From contig MZZL01000405.1 of NCBI GenBank assembly GCA_002749535.1, forward strand, positions 620,001-684,000: a stretch of 64,000 nt of DNA, in the 5' to 3' direction. Below are positions 35,630 to 48,000 of the stretch, in pieces (within the stretch, counting starts at the first letter, position 1; every line of letters starts with the position of its first letter). The stretch is from Apophysomyces variabilis (lineage: Eukaryota > Mucoromycota > Mucoromycetes > Mucorales > Mucoraceae). Position numbers and translations under genes: made by a program. The notes under the pieces are model-generated. The model saw nothing but the letters and a program-made list of their open reading frames with translations. It was not told the origin of the DNA and did no database searches.

Positions 35630-37100
35630 CGCACTTTTCATTGGGAGAAAAGAATGTTATTTTGTTTACATCACACTTTCCTATTTGATGGTTTTGGAAA
35701 GTTGATTTTTTTTTGAATGTAATATAAGCATTTGTTGCCCTGGATATGCTGTACCTGATTTTGTTTTTCCTTTGCCTATATCGCTGCTTGTTATGCTACG
35801 GAGAATTTCTGAGAATCAGAGACTAGCCACTGGAGAGAGTGCACGCGACAAAGAGGTTAACATTTCCCCATCCGAGAGATTGTGACACAAAGTTTAGCAT
35901 TGACATCTGAAGCTATGGCCATTGAAAATATTTGTATTGCTATGTGGCTTTGACATAATGTTTGCCATGATTCGACTATACGCAGCCAGCAACATTCGAA
36001 ACGCACCGTTTTTGACTACGACCACTAATTAGTACTTGAATCATGTAGAGCTTCTTATCATTGATTGAAATCACTTATGCAAAAAAAGTTATCTTCATCC
36101 AGAAGGCTCTGTAATCAGCTACAGTCTAAGCATGTTGTTCATGCAAGCCAAACGATAGATAGAAAGAGAAAAGCGCTCTTACATGGAAATAATCAATACA
36201 AACGGGATGCTTTTCTATGACAAAGGAGGATTAAGAGCAAAGTAGCTACTTGTCTTCTCCATTTCAACAGCGTTCCATCCTTGAAAGCAAAAAGGATCAG
36301 TTCCCGGTCGAGTACCGCTCTGGACTCTTACCTGAGTATATAAAGGCTACCTCGAATAAAAAAAGGATGTAATCGCTATTTAACCGGACTACTTGTTCGA
36401 ACTAAATGCTCACCTGACTTCGCTGTTCTCATTGAGGCTCTTTGAGAAACATAAGTTTTTGATATGGACACCATCGCAGAATAGCGAATGCGCAAGAGCG
36501 AAGAAGGGTTAGGACACCCGTGAGCCAGGCACACACTACTACTACTACTACTATTATTATTATTACTACTGTGAACGTCGCGTCAGCCGGAAGCACAAGT
36601 TATCTGAACCAATTACATAACCCTATCGCTGCCTTCGGTACGTCAGTTGCTATGTCAGATGAAGTGCACCAGGAGGGCTTGGGCAAGCTGCAGGATACCT
36701 TGTCATTCTTGATAAAGGGAGATTTTCATAAGTAGACTCTTTCGATCGGACTTTTCTGGTACTCAAATCTGCATTTGGTTGACGGACTTCACGTCTTTCG
36801 TGAACTTTTTCATAGCCAGGTACTGTACGAAGGCTGTACCACCATGAAGAGATTTTAAGGAGAGTAGGTATAGCAATGGCAAACGTGCTGTGAAAGGACA
36901 ATGTTTCTATATGAAAGGAACTTTTTGCTTTTGCTCTCTATTAATCATCGTTTTAGTTTCCTCTCCATGGCGGGATTTGAAAACTGTAAGGGTTTTGATT
37001 GTGTTCAACAAATGTGTGACATATGCATCATATGGTGGGAAAAACTTCAGGCTAAAGGGTTATCTTTTCCTTACTATTCTTTCTATTTCTAAATTCTCTT
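35630..37100. other. Intergenic, no firm gene
   Basis: 1.47 kb between GSK3 and the rhodanese gene. It contains the triplet repeat listed separately and a 71-codon open stretch (36520-36735) reading through it; the part after the repeat, from ATG 36651, is unrecognised. No domain or RNA gene is seen. Confidence 0.45.
36535..36570. repeat. Short (ACT)n/(ATT)n triplet repeat
   Basis: About six ACT units, then four ATT units, then two ACT units in a row. Non-coding as far as can be seen. The pattern looks like an ACT repeat with an internal C-to-T block. Confidence 0.85.
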
Positions 37101-37762
37101 ATGTCTATCTTAATTATCAAGAACGTAAGTAAAAAAAAGTGTAGGATATGAAAAATTTAGCGATTCAAACTCGGAAAAAAGGGTCTCTTTAAGCAAGTCT
37201 TATCGCGTCCGTTCTCAACCGTAAGTTGTCTTTTATGTCTCTGGGTGCACGTTGGCTTCTCTGTGATAAACCATGGTAACACCTTGTTTAATTAGACAAA
37301 CTTTGTCCTCGATCGATGGAGTGATGTTGTCAAAAAGACGCAATCCACCTTAAACATTGCCGAGATTACCCCAGCTGATCTGCAACAAGAGCTAACCAGT
37401 GAGGCTCCTTCCAGCTCGTTCCAGTTACCGTTAATCATTGATGTGCGAGAGCCTCATGAAACACAGAACGGAAAGGTATAGACACGAAGGATACCAAACA
37501 TGGGTTCTTATGCGATGGACGTCCCTGTTTTTAGATCCCTCATGCTGTTTGCCTTCCGCGTGGCGTTTTGGAGCTAGGAATAGAAAAAGTGATCCCACCA
37601 GAAAGTGAACGACCTATCGTTTTATATTGTGCTGGAGGATATCGTAGCATCATGGCTGTTGAAGCCCTTATTCGAATGGGCTACAAGAAAGAGAAATTGA
37701 AAAGCTTGCAGGGTGGATTCGGAGCATGGCGGAAGTTAGGCTGTGATATCCAATCGAACTAA
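37101..37762 (+). CDS. Single-domain rhodanese, probably mitochondrial
   Basis: Four exons (37101-37124, 37161-37220, 37296-37475, 37535-37762), all in phase 0, give 163 residues. The N-terminus (MSILIIKNRFKLGKKGLFKQ then VLSRPFST) is basic and hydroxylated with no acidic residue, a typical mitochondrial presequence. The domain runs ITPADLQQEL, LIIDVREPHE, IPHAVCLPRGVLELG, then the active-site loop VLYCAGGYRSIMAVEAL, in which the cysteine is the persulfide carrier. It ends SLQGGFGAWRKLG. The closest known layout is yeast Rdl1/Rdl2 thiosulfate sulfurtransferase. The first exon and its 36-nt intron are inferred from phase and from the lack of any other start; the last three exons are secure. 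Confidence 0.82.
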
Positions 37763-37934
37763 AATAACCTATTCATTTTTTACAACGTGCAACATATCTA
37801 AGAAAGAAGTTCCTGTTAAAAACTGAAAAGTACTATAGCCAAACAAGAGAAGAAACTATTAGATCTTCGAAAAGTGCTCTTCAATGGGTAATTTATGGAA
37901 TCGGTTATATATCAATCTTCTTTTTTTGTTTTAA

Positions 37935-40172
37935 TTACAGTTTTCGTGATTTTCTTTCCGTCTCGAAGATCAGCGCTCTCCATAATTTCATTACAAAAAC
38001 GAGAGCTTCTTCATCCAAAGTCTGTAAGCACATGGATCAGTTAATACATGCATCAAAACAGCACATCTTCTACAACCGTTTTCTTACCATTTCCAGTTCT
38101 TTTACTAAATCACTTGGTGCAGACTTCCGCCTAACATTGTCCAGGATGAAGTTGATCAATTCATCCTCTTCGACACCCACTAATTCAACAATCTTCTTGG
38201 CCACAAATGGCTGTAACTTGCTCGTGATAAGGTCCTTGCAACGCAAAAAAAAAAAAATTAAGAACAGTTCATCTTTATCGTCTAAAGCCACTTACTTCAT
38301 CCAGTTCGTTCCATTTGACGTTCCAATTCCATAATTCCTGTTCGGAACTTGGGATAGAATCGATCAATTCTTTAACTCTTCTAACACGTTCTTCACGATC
38401 CATATTGGATGTATCGTCTAGCGCAAGATCATCGCCATAGTCCAGCGGAACAAGCACTCGACGTCTCTTGCCGCTACCCTCGTCCTCATCGTCTTCATCT
38501 TCTGCACCACCCATGTTAGCCACACGTTTAATGGGAAGATTGAAATTGAGTTTAGTCGGCTTCATAGCTATCTTTCCAACTTCTTCCGATTGCCGAGCCA
38601 CGTTCGTACTCTCTAGTTTCATACGCTCTTCTTCTTCAGCGCGTCGTCGTTCTTCTTCAATCTCAAACGCTTCCTGCCTTCTATCCTCCTCATCACGTTC
38701 TTCTTCACGTCTTCGCACACCTTCTCGTAGTTTTCTCCACCTCGACCTATATCATATCCCTGTCAGATACGACGAACTCAATATACGACTGCCTATCTTA
38801 CCTGTCAATATAATATAATTCTTCTCCTCTTTCCATTTCAATCTCATCATCCCATTCCGCAAGTCGTTTCGCGAAATATTCACGATTCCTCTCTTCTCTT
38901 TCACTATCTTCTTTAGCATGTTGCAAATCTCGTTCATAGTTACGGAGCCGTGCAGCCTCGCGGCTTTCATATCTTTTCTCTCTCTATGTGACAAGAACGT
39001 CCTAGTATTAAAAGCATTGCAACATTTTTTCTAAAGAAAATAACTGTCTTCTTACTTGACGGAATGCGGCTTCTACATCTCTTGCGTGTTTTTCCTGGCG
39101 CTTTCGTTCCAATTCTTCGTCGTCTTCCTCATCGTCTTCCTGCTCCGAAATTTGTTCCGTAGGCCCTCGTAAGAATTCTTGCCGACCTGCGTACCGTCCA
39201 GCCCGTCGTTTACTATCGTAATCATCCGAACCGCGTCGATTTTTCCATTGACGATCATTGTTTGGTCTATCATTATCTCGCATTGTTGCACGTTCCCGGA
39301 ATGCAGATAGTTCTTTACTGATAATATCCTCGTCACGTTCAGCCTGAGCGTCCTTTTCTTTGCCTGCTTCATCAGGATCCCGACCTTCCACAATTGCTTC
39401 AACAATAGCATTAACCGCTTGTTGTACTTCTTTATCCTTTTCTTCATCTTCGCTCGTTTTGGTTCGTTGTTTTTGGTATTGATCAAGATAATTACGCACA
39501 TTATCATCAGCTTTTACAATCAATTTCTTCTCTGTCTCGCTTCCATCCATAGCCTTGAGTACAATGCCCTTGCCAGTTTCAGTTTCGCTGCTCAGGACCA
39601 GCAAAGCACGCAAAACACTGTCTGGATCTTCGTACTCGGCAAAACCGAATCCCTTGGGATTGCCAGATTGGTCCTTGACGCGTTTCCAATTTCGAAGCTT
39701 TCCTGTAGCCTAGCCATGTGAATTTTATGTACAAAATCTCAGTCAGCAAAGAATTATGTAACGGTAAATAAAAAAAAGTTTGATCCAAATGCACCTTTAA
39801 AAGTTTTTCGATCCACGAATCAGGAATTCCGGCGGGGATGGCACCAACAAATAATGTTGTCAGCTTTTCTGTTGATGTCGCATCGGGGCTGCCGCCAGCA
39901 GCTGGCAAGCCGCGTGGTGGAGGACGTCCAACCCCATGTCCGTAGCCTGGTGGTCCACCGTGTGGCATACCTCCGTAGGGTCGAACAGGGGGTCCTCCTC
40001 CAACTGGCGGGTAACTGGGTCGCGGTGATCCATAGGGTCGCATCGGTGCGCCTGGAGGAGGGCCATAGGCTAAACAAGGAATGGAAACAAATACAAGTCA
40101 ATGGTCAAAGAAGCTCCTGGACTCTTCTGATAACTCGATCGTACCGTATGGATTAGGTCTATAAGGGTCCAT
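37935..40172 (-). CDS. RBM25-like splicing factor (RRM, RED-rich, PWI)
   Basis: Starts MDPYRPNPYAYGPPPGAPMR with a Pro/Gly-rich N-terminus. The RRM begins LTTLFVGAIPAGIPDSWIEKLL and continues LRNWKRVKDQSGNPKGFGFAEYEDPDSVLRAL. DDNVRNYLDQYQKQR follows, as in RBM25. A long Arg/Glu/Asp-rich central region (39.5-38.4 kb) is next. The C-terminal PWI domain has LITSKLQPFVAKKIVELVG, EEDELINFILDNV and DEEALVFVMKLWRALIFE. The last exon (about 38029-37935) lies beyond an apparent stop and restores the PWI end. RBM25 (Snu71-like in yeast) joins U1 snRNP to splice-site choice. The poly-acidic stretch DEDDEDEGSG makes a Ser-rich false ORF on the plus strand. Its stop lies only 172 bp from the rhodanese stop; the two genes converge. 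Confidence 0.92.
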
Positions 40173-40662
40173 TTACTCTTTCGGAATGAAGCAAAAAGTC
40201 AAGAACAGAACACCTGAATCAGTGACTTTGTGTACCGGAGTCGAACTTGCGGTCACTCACTGTGGGCCACAGCGGGCCACAGGTGGGGTGTCCAATCCAT
40301 AGCTTTTGGTTAATAAATACGCATAATAATTAGAGTGTCTTAAGTACGTCTTAGCCTATGCATATGACGAAGAAGCACTGAATGACTTTATTGAGTGATC
40401 TGATACAGCGCTAACCGAGAAAGAAGCAGTTGTTAATGACAATACCTAATCATTTCTGGGTATATGGCGCATATCAATATGGTCCATCCTTTCTGTTTCA
40501 GTTATTTCAAACTCTCTACCCATCGAACTTGCTTTATATATCTCTATATACTTACTATAATGCTAGCCAGTTAATCGTTGGATTGTATTGTGTTGATATG
40601 GATGCTATATTAATTATGCTTTTGTCTATTCTCTATTGCCGTCGTTTCTTTTCGTTCCTCTT
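40173..40662. other. Intergenic, no supported gene
   Basis: 490 bp upstream of the RBM25-like start and downstream of the HEAT-repeat gene. A short direct repeat (gggccacag twice, about 40262-40280) is present. No ORF or tRNA is supported. Confidence 0.5.
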
Positions 40663-42533
40663 TCATTCGTGGGCTTTTTCGGTTAATGCTTGTTTCAATG
40701 CCAATGCGATGGCTTCGCTTTCTTGGCCCATGGCTATCTGAACCCTCTTTGTATCCAATGTATTTATCACACGTTTAGCTACGTTGGACGAGATGTCTAC
40801 GCATCCTATCCCTTGGTTGATAATGCTGAGTATAATGAATATAATGGTGCATGCAGGTATCTCTGCTGTATCCTTTGTTGAAACAGCTGAATCGAGTCTG
40901 AGCAGCAACACATCCAACCAGATATCGACGGGTATTTTAATCAGTAGAACCTGAGCAAGCTTGTCCAGCTATAAGGAAAGAAGTCTTTCTAATCAGTTAT
41001 ATGTCATTGTAAAACAATGCTTCTTGCCTTCTGTTGCATTGTAGGTTGACATGAACCATACAGAAGAATGATATGACTCAGTAACTTCTTCGCTGACTTC
41101 ACCAGATCATCCACAGTCGCATAATCGAAAAATATGGTTAATGAATGAAGAGCCGTTGACTGCTTTAACGCAATAAAATCAAGTGTGTCGTGTAGTAATT
41201 GTTTCATGCAACCTTTATAACTATGATGTACGAGGTGTCGCAGGCCTAGGAATTTTGATCATTAGCGGCTAATTTACGAACTGGAAACATGTATTCTTTA
41301 CCCAGTCCCTCTTTCTCTTCAGATGCTTCAAGGATACCAGATTCCACCATATCTTGAATGCACACCGCATCGACCTTTTTGAGTATTTCGTTGCTCGTAT
41401 CCACCAAAAGTTCATCTGCTGTCGCTGCAAACAGCACAGGTAGAATGCGATCGGCGTACGTATATCTGTCAAGTGGTGCCCATGTTGTAAAGATATGACC
41501 CATAGCAGTAATAAGGGCACTTCGAACGGAAGCAGAAGTATCATAGACAAGTGCTGGGATCACAGGGGGGCGGTCGTTGACTTCATCGTATTCAAAAAGC
41601 TGCGACATGCCCTGCGAGGCAATAACCAAGACAGCTTCGATAGCCTATCTCCAAAACTTGAATTCTCTCTCATCTTTTTTTTTTCCTTTTTCTCTTAATT
41701 TATTGTACCTTGATTGCCAGAGTTCGGACCAGCGCATGTTTGTGTAGAAGTAAGCCAATCATCATCTTCACGGTACGTTCACCAGCGTATTTCACGTAAT
41801 TGGTTTGTTTCTGAGAGAGTGCTATCAGTAAATGCGCGCTTTCCTTTTGTGCTTCAGGAAAAGGATCAGAGACTGCCAATTGAATAATATCCAGACATAT
41901 TTCTGCGTCTGCTGTTGTCAACGTAGCTTTTTCAATTAAGCTACGGACAAGTAGAAGCCAAGACGCTCTGATTTCTTCTGTAGGTTCTTTCGTCAGTCTC
42001 TGTCGAGCGCATTCGAGAAGCGTTAAAGTGGTTGAGCCCTTCGTTCGCGTGACGAATCTAAGCGTTGAACAAATGTTCAGGATGATCTTTCTTTCACATC
42101 GACAAAACTACCCTCTGAGCAGTATGACTGCTTGTTCCCGTATTCCTTCAATGTTGCTTTCTGTGCACGATAGCAAGCTAGGATTTAGTTTGTCAAACAG
42201 CTCTGTCGCATCGTCTATAGTCCAATCGATGGTGTTATCGAATGCTTCTTTCTTGACTGTTTCAAATGCTTTTTTCTTGAGAAAGCGATCGCGAGTCGAT
42301 TGATCAGAAAGTAGATTAAGTTGATTCTCTAATGACTTGTTGCAAGGTTAAGCTATGTTTCGGTATTGATTTTGACGTCTTTTTCTTGTTTTTACTTGAA
42401 CAATAGCCTGACAGTTGCGAGTCATTCTGTCACACACTGAAAGAGTAGACTTTGCCTCGGCTTTTTTTTTTCTTTCATCAGACTCCGAACTATCTGGGCC
42501 ACTCGTCAACATGAAAATTGCTATCCGATCCAT
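40663..42533 (-). CDS. DNAAF5/HEATR2-like HEAT-repeat protein
   Basis: Multi-exon gene, roughly 510-560 residues of HEAT-type helical pairs. After a basic first exon (MDRIAIFMLTSGPDSSESDE onward, 42533-42396), the repeats run LTLLECARQRLTKEPTEEIRAS, then DPFPEAQKESAHLLIALSQ, TVKMMIGLLLHKHALVRTLA, IPALVYDTSASVRSALITAMG and DRYTYADRILPVLFAATADE. Human DNAAF5/HEATR2 has the same sequence of units, including the DPF-x-E-x(2)-KES-like repeat, a lysosome-free cytosolic HEAT solenoid, and an Asp-Arg-Tyr helix. That protein preassembles axonemal dynein arms. Here it is shorter and lacks part of the human C-terminus. The assignment rests on repeat order and is fairly strong; the first exon is less certain. 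The function in this organism is open. Confidence 0.68.
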
Positions 42534-43367
42534 GTTTCATTAAAAAGAACATACTGTTACACGCTCATATATTACGTTTTTAAGGACGCCTTCTTTGCTA
42601 TAGATAGATAAAGATATAAGTGATATATTGGCAATGAATGAATGCAAATGAAGCATAGAGAAGAGAGATGTCTAGACGGCATGTCCCGAATGCTTTAGTG
42701 CGATGGGCAAAAACCTCAGATTTAAAAACAGCATAGATTTGCTGCGAAAAGGTTGTCGATATTGGTTAGCGTCTCCGATGACTGTTAGACTGGGAAACCG
42801 CGCAGATTTGTCATATCAAACGACTTACCCCGATCGTGGCAGGTTGGACAGAAACTTAAATAATCTGTTATCCTCAGGGTTCACTCACACAAAGAAGTAA
42901 CGTGTCAACAGAGCACTCATATCAAGGAAAAGCAAAAGGATCATTGTGCACATACAATATACATACATACATAACTTATGTGCTTGTAACAACTTAGTTT
43001 GGATTTATCTATAGCGCTTACCCTTTAACTTCTTATTCGACACATTACTTATTCGATTCAATATATATACATATACTGTGTATAACCTGACAAGAAGAAT
43101 TTCGGATTCGATGTTCTCGAAATACGTCCAAAACGGCAAATTTATTTCGGGCAACACAACTTAACCTCACATTGACCTACCATAAACCTTTTCTTACGTC
43201 GTACTATGGTACAGTCATGGTAGGACGCGTTTATTCCTATCACTTGTTTTATGGCTCCCGGCTGTAAAAAAACAAGGGATATAATTCTAAACCATCAGTA
43301 AATAAGTCGCTCCACTTTTCTATTCTTTCACTTTCTCTTCTCTTCTTTAACTCAGTTAGTTTATTTT
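42534..43367. other. Divergent intergenic region
   Basis: 834 bp between the HEAT-repeat gene start (-) and the methyltransferase start (+). Contains atacatacatacata and atatatatacatatac tracts at 42958-43080 and a C/T-rich leader just before the plus-strand ATG. The 65-codon ORF at 42703-42900 is unrecognised and not called. Confidence 0.45.
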
Positions 43368-44748
43368 ATGGGCAGTCGCCTATCCATTACAATCCATAAG
43401 AGAGGCAAGAAACAACAAGTAACATCACAGACTGAAGAAACAACCAAAATGGACTCTGTAGAAACTGACCTTCCTGCCATGAGTGCTGGCTCCACCACTG
43501 CCGGCGCGACCCAGACCTCGATGTTTTCACACCGTGATTTCCATACATCCGAAACTGCCAGTTACTGGTTACCAAAGGACGAAGAAGAACAAGATAGATT
43601 GACAGGGGTAAAGAAAAAACATTCAGAATGCTTCCTAGCTTTCCACTGACATAGCTGTCGTTTTAGCAACATTTTGCCTTGAAGGAACTCTTTGAAGGGT
43701 AAAACAAAAGTTACAGGATGCTGAAAAACCTCACAGTTTATACTTACCCTTCGGTCCCGTTCTTTTAGCAATGTTTTGCCTATTGTTAGTCAACATGTTC
43801 CTCTCGATAACAATGCGAAAATTCTTGACATTGGATGTGGTGGAGGCACTTGGATACTGGTATGCTAAACAATTGGAACAAAAGATACCTTTGTTTTATT
43901 TTCCCTCATTCTTTCTTCATAGGATATGGCCACGGAATATCCAAACTGTGATTATGAAGGCATTGATATTGTCGATGTGGCAAAATCTCATTTGTGGCCA
44001 GAACGAGCCCATTTCAAGTGCGGCAACATCCTGGAACCGCTCGACTTCCCGGATAACACATTTGATCTCGTGAACATGCGTCTATTTGTTCTTGCCCTTC
44101 GGGAAAAGGAATGGCCCTTGGCCATCCAAGAAGCTCTTCGCGTGACCAAACCAGGTGGCATCCTTCATCTGACAGAAGTCGATTACAAGGTAGGCCAAGC
44201 AACGAGAAATATCTTTTCGTTCCCTAAATTTCTTACTGATATGACCTTCTGCTCTTTGGTTTTATAGTTAACTGGCAACACTGTTGTGCAAGATATGATC
44301 AAGACAAGTATGATTTGAGAATAACAGAAACATTTATTTTTCTCTTTTCTTACCCGTAATTTTGTTAGTTCACGCTGAATGTGCTTCGCGCGGACAGAAT
44401 CCTCACATCGTCACTCAGTTGGAACGCATATTGAATGAAAAAGGCGCCGTGGTACTGGAAAAGACTGAAAAAGAGGTTTCTCTCGGTAAGTTCGTGCGAA
44501 ACGCCTGAAAGTCTCTTGTCCCCTGTTTTTCTTATAAAACACATAACATAGTCGGTGATACTGGAATTTCTAAAAAGTTCCTGTGGGATTGGAAACAAGG
44601 TTTGAAGAGTGGATTACCCGTATTAGGTCCCAAGCTTGGTCTCCACGATGAAGAATCACAAAGAAAATTCTTGGAAGACATCGTCAGCAATATGAGCTCT
44701 TCACAAGCTAATACCTACTTCACAGCTATTGCAGCACAAAAAGCATGA
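43368..44748 (+). CDS. SAM-dependent methyltransferase, class I
   Basis: Seven exons (43368-43607, 43667-43698, 43769-43859, 43923-44189, 44268-44307, 44369-44485, 44552-44748) give 327 residues. A Ser/Thr-rich N-terminus of about 65 residues comes first. Motif I is AKILDIGCGGGTWILDMA. The acidic strand-2 end is YEGIDIVDVAKSH. Next come CGNILEPLDFPDNTFDLVNM (motif II) and ALRVTKPGGILHLTEVDY (motif III). The layout resembles the LaeA/UMTA-like and TAM-type methyltransferases of filamentous fungi. The substrate cannot be told from sequence. A 32-nt exon (QHFALKELFEG) is needed to keep the frame. The gene converges on ATG13, with 285 bp between stops. Confidence 0.88.
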
Positions 44749-45033
44749 ACATATAGATTAAAAAAAAAAACAAACAACAAAAAAGACAAAGATAGAAAAC
44801 GAAACGAAAGGACCGAAGATTTATCATCATAGAAAAACAACGAAAGAAAGAAAAAAAAAAAAAAGTAAAAGCAAATAAAATTACATTTAGAACAAAGTTA
44901 CAAAAGAAGAAAAGAGTGTGTGTGTGAGAGAGAAGGGAGGTAAAACGAGGAAAAGATGATGCATTAGATAGGAAAGAAAAAAAAACAACAAAGAAGAAGG
45001 AAAACAACAACAGAACAGATTTCGAGATATGGA
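44749..45033. other. A-rich convergent 3' region
   Basis: Between the methyltransferase and ATG13 stop codons the plus strand is almost purely purine, with repeated A-tracts and a gtgtgtgtgtgagagaga run at about 44915-44933. It probably holds both 3' UTRs. No gene. Confidence 0.6.
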
Positions 45034-48000
45034 TCAAGGCATCCGGTAAGTTTCTGGTTTAATAAAAGGCTCACTCTTGCTACTGCTCGCACTGTCACTA
45101 GGACTTCTCAATTCTCTCTCTGTCGACGTGGCCATGTCATTGGTTTGTTGCGGGATATTCCCGCTACTGCTGATACGTCGAAGAGCACCCGTGGGTCGAC
45201 TCTGCGGTCGGAGCCTCTTAGCATATTCTAGCGTATTATTAAAAGTCTCGATCGAAAACGGTCGATTAAATAACATGGCTGTGTCACTCGGGCCGGGCGC
45301 CGTATCCGCTTGCTGAGAAGAACTTTCACCCCCAAGCTCGCTCATTTTAAATACAAGTGAATCATCATCATCCACAACACTAGATCGACCACCTTGAACA
45401 CCAGCATTACTACTACTTGGCCCGGTTGTTGATGCCTCATGCGTACTTCTACGATGGCTATCGGCTGGTAACATTGAGCCGGGGTATCCAGAACCATGTC
45501 GGTTAGAAGATGACGCCGTACTCTTCCCTTCGTGGCTATGCTCTTGCTGCCTTTCAACTTCATCATGGGCGTCTTCAGGCAAACACAAGCGACGCAGCTC
45601 AACATGATGTCGATCTTGAGGATAACTAGAGAAAGCTCCCATCTCAGGACTGATACGGAAATCAGTCCCTCGGCCTTCCTCCACCATACCCTGCTGCGTG
45701 GATCGATGACGACGATGATGCCGGGACTCTGCAGAAACAGGGACAGCTTGTGCTTCCTGTCGTGGGATGTAGACCGGTGAAGCTGTGTTTTGCTCAGCAT
45801 GTAATGGAGAAGGAACCACTGGCTGATAGGATCGCCCAGCAGACGAAGCCGATGAACCAGGAGAGATACCTATCGCCGATGACGGTGTCTCATTGCGGTC
45901 ACTTGCACCCCCCACCATCATGCTAGAAGACATGGATTCAGATAACGAAGCGTGCGTCTCGCGTAAGTTTTGGAAATGGGACAAAGCTTTCTATAAACAC
46001 ATCTCTTTCGTCAATGACAAAGGTAACACAATCCGCTGCCTTCTTACCTTGGACCGATAGATCGAGCCTCCTCCCGTCAGAACGCTTGCACCCATGATAC
46101 TGCTTGCCTCAGATGGTGTTGTTGATAAATTAGTACTCTCCCCTAGTTGTGTGATGCTGACTCGACTCTGGAAGAGTTTAAGATCCTGACTACTACGAAC
46201 AAAGCGCATAAATTCCTCCAATTCAGCATCTTCAGATTCCTACAAAATTAAACCATTAATATTCTTTTCTTTTCGATAGTAAAACAGGCAAGAAACTTAC
46301 ACTAAAGAAATGAATCGAGCTATGGTCACTGGTCCTGGACCATCGCCTCGTCATACTTGTACCACCCGAGTCCATACGACTAGGGCTCGGACGATCCTTG
46401 TACTTATCGAAACTGGAGGAAAATTCTATCTTTCGCCCAAACGATCCACTATCTGGTCCAGTTGGTTTAGCCTTCTCGCTTGGAGATGGATGTAGTCGAG
46501 ACCCGGACACTGCAAAAAAAATACGATAAAATAAAAAAAAAAAGGTATGACACAATCAGCCCACGTTCTGTGTACCCGCAGTCGCCTGCTTACATATGGT
46601 GTCCGCCTGGGGCGAAGATGATAGCGACGGAGATTTGAACGGTGAGACAATCGAGCCGGATGATCGACGTGGGGTAACATGTGGAGTATCTCCGCTGCCG
46701 CTCTGGCCACGCGAACCTAGGCTGTCTCTATTGAAAGGAGAAATAGACTGGGGCGATTGACGAGATACTATACTAGACTGGCGTTGTCGTTGTTGCACGA
46801 TTTCTCGAGGATCCGAATAGTCAACGCTAAGGCGGCGTGTCTGTGCCAAAACTTCTTCATCTTTCGGTGCCGGCGTCTAAGAGCCATCATCGTAAGCCCT
46901 AACCTTTTTAAGCTTATTGCTATTTATCTTTTTTTACCATCTCCTTTGTCAATTCCGTCTCAGACTCATACATCGAGTACGGTCGCTGTTTTCGATGGGG
47001 CCGAACATCTTGTTCCTGTCGATATTTAGCCATAGTGGGTGTAAAATAATGTTCATCCATATCAATAAATCGTGCACTAAGGTCTCTTTCTGAATCCTCT
47101 ATCTGGAAATTACAATTTCGTCGGTATCGGACATGCAATTTAAATGTTCTATAGAGAAAGCTTCGTGTTAGACGTCTTCCTCTTTGCTGAAATTTCTTCT
47201 TCCGCTTCAAATTGATTGAAAAAAGAAACTCACCCTAAAGGTGTGACAACGTCGGAAAAGTCGTAGGTCTCTGTCGGGTTCCGAGCATCTCCGTCCATGA
47301 TAGGGGTATCTTTAGTGGGAAGTATAGTCCGGATGAGTGACACATCAATTCTCTAGCTACATTCCTTTTTTTTCTCCTGTCCTGTATTACCTATAGAGAT
47401 CTCATCTTCGCGTGGAATACGCATTGACGCAAAACGATATTCAATTGAAAGTCCATTCAGATCGTTAAACTTGCGCAGACGCCGATAGAGATTATAACAA
47501 GGTAAGAGTCGTACTAGTGAATGTAAAGCACGGAAGAAGATAATAGAACGTTTATACAGGTTGGGAAGATCGACTGGAAAGTCAGGTAATGGATGACTTG
47601 ATGCGAAAAATAAAACCGAGGGTGTCAGATGTTACAAAAATGATGCTAATCGCTTTCCTTTTCCTTTTTTTTTTCTTTTTTCCTCCTTTTATCGTTTTCT
47701 TCCTCTTAGCAACTTACTTTAATGTAAGTGTCCAAGACTCCAGCAGTATACGCTCGACACCAGAACTTAATCCGGATTCGTTTGGACCAAGCGCGACAGG
47801 ATTTTGACGCATATTATCATCTGCCACAACTAATGTATGGTTTTGCGTCAATTTTGAAGTGCCGAGGTAAATTTCGACGATCATGGGTGGCGGTTCATCA
47901 TCAATCGAGTTGATTGCATGCGAACGCCAGTATTTTAAATCTTCCCGTAGCAAGTCCACATCCTCCGTAGCGATATTGAACTGGATTTTTTTTTTGTTTT

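Noticed and set aside
36520..36735. 71-codon plus-strand open stretch running through the ACT/ATT repeat, upstream of the rhodanese gene
   Set aside because: Its first part is only the triplet repeat. The rest (from ATG 36651) has no domain and I found no splice route into the rhodanese exons.
40225..40260. ggagtcgaacttgc, resembling a minus-strand tRNA T-arm
   Set aside because: The flanking bases do not pair as a T-stem and no acceptor or anticodon arm is present.
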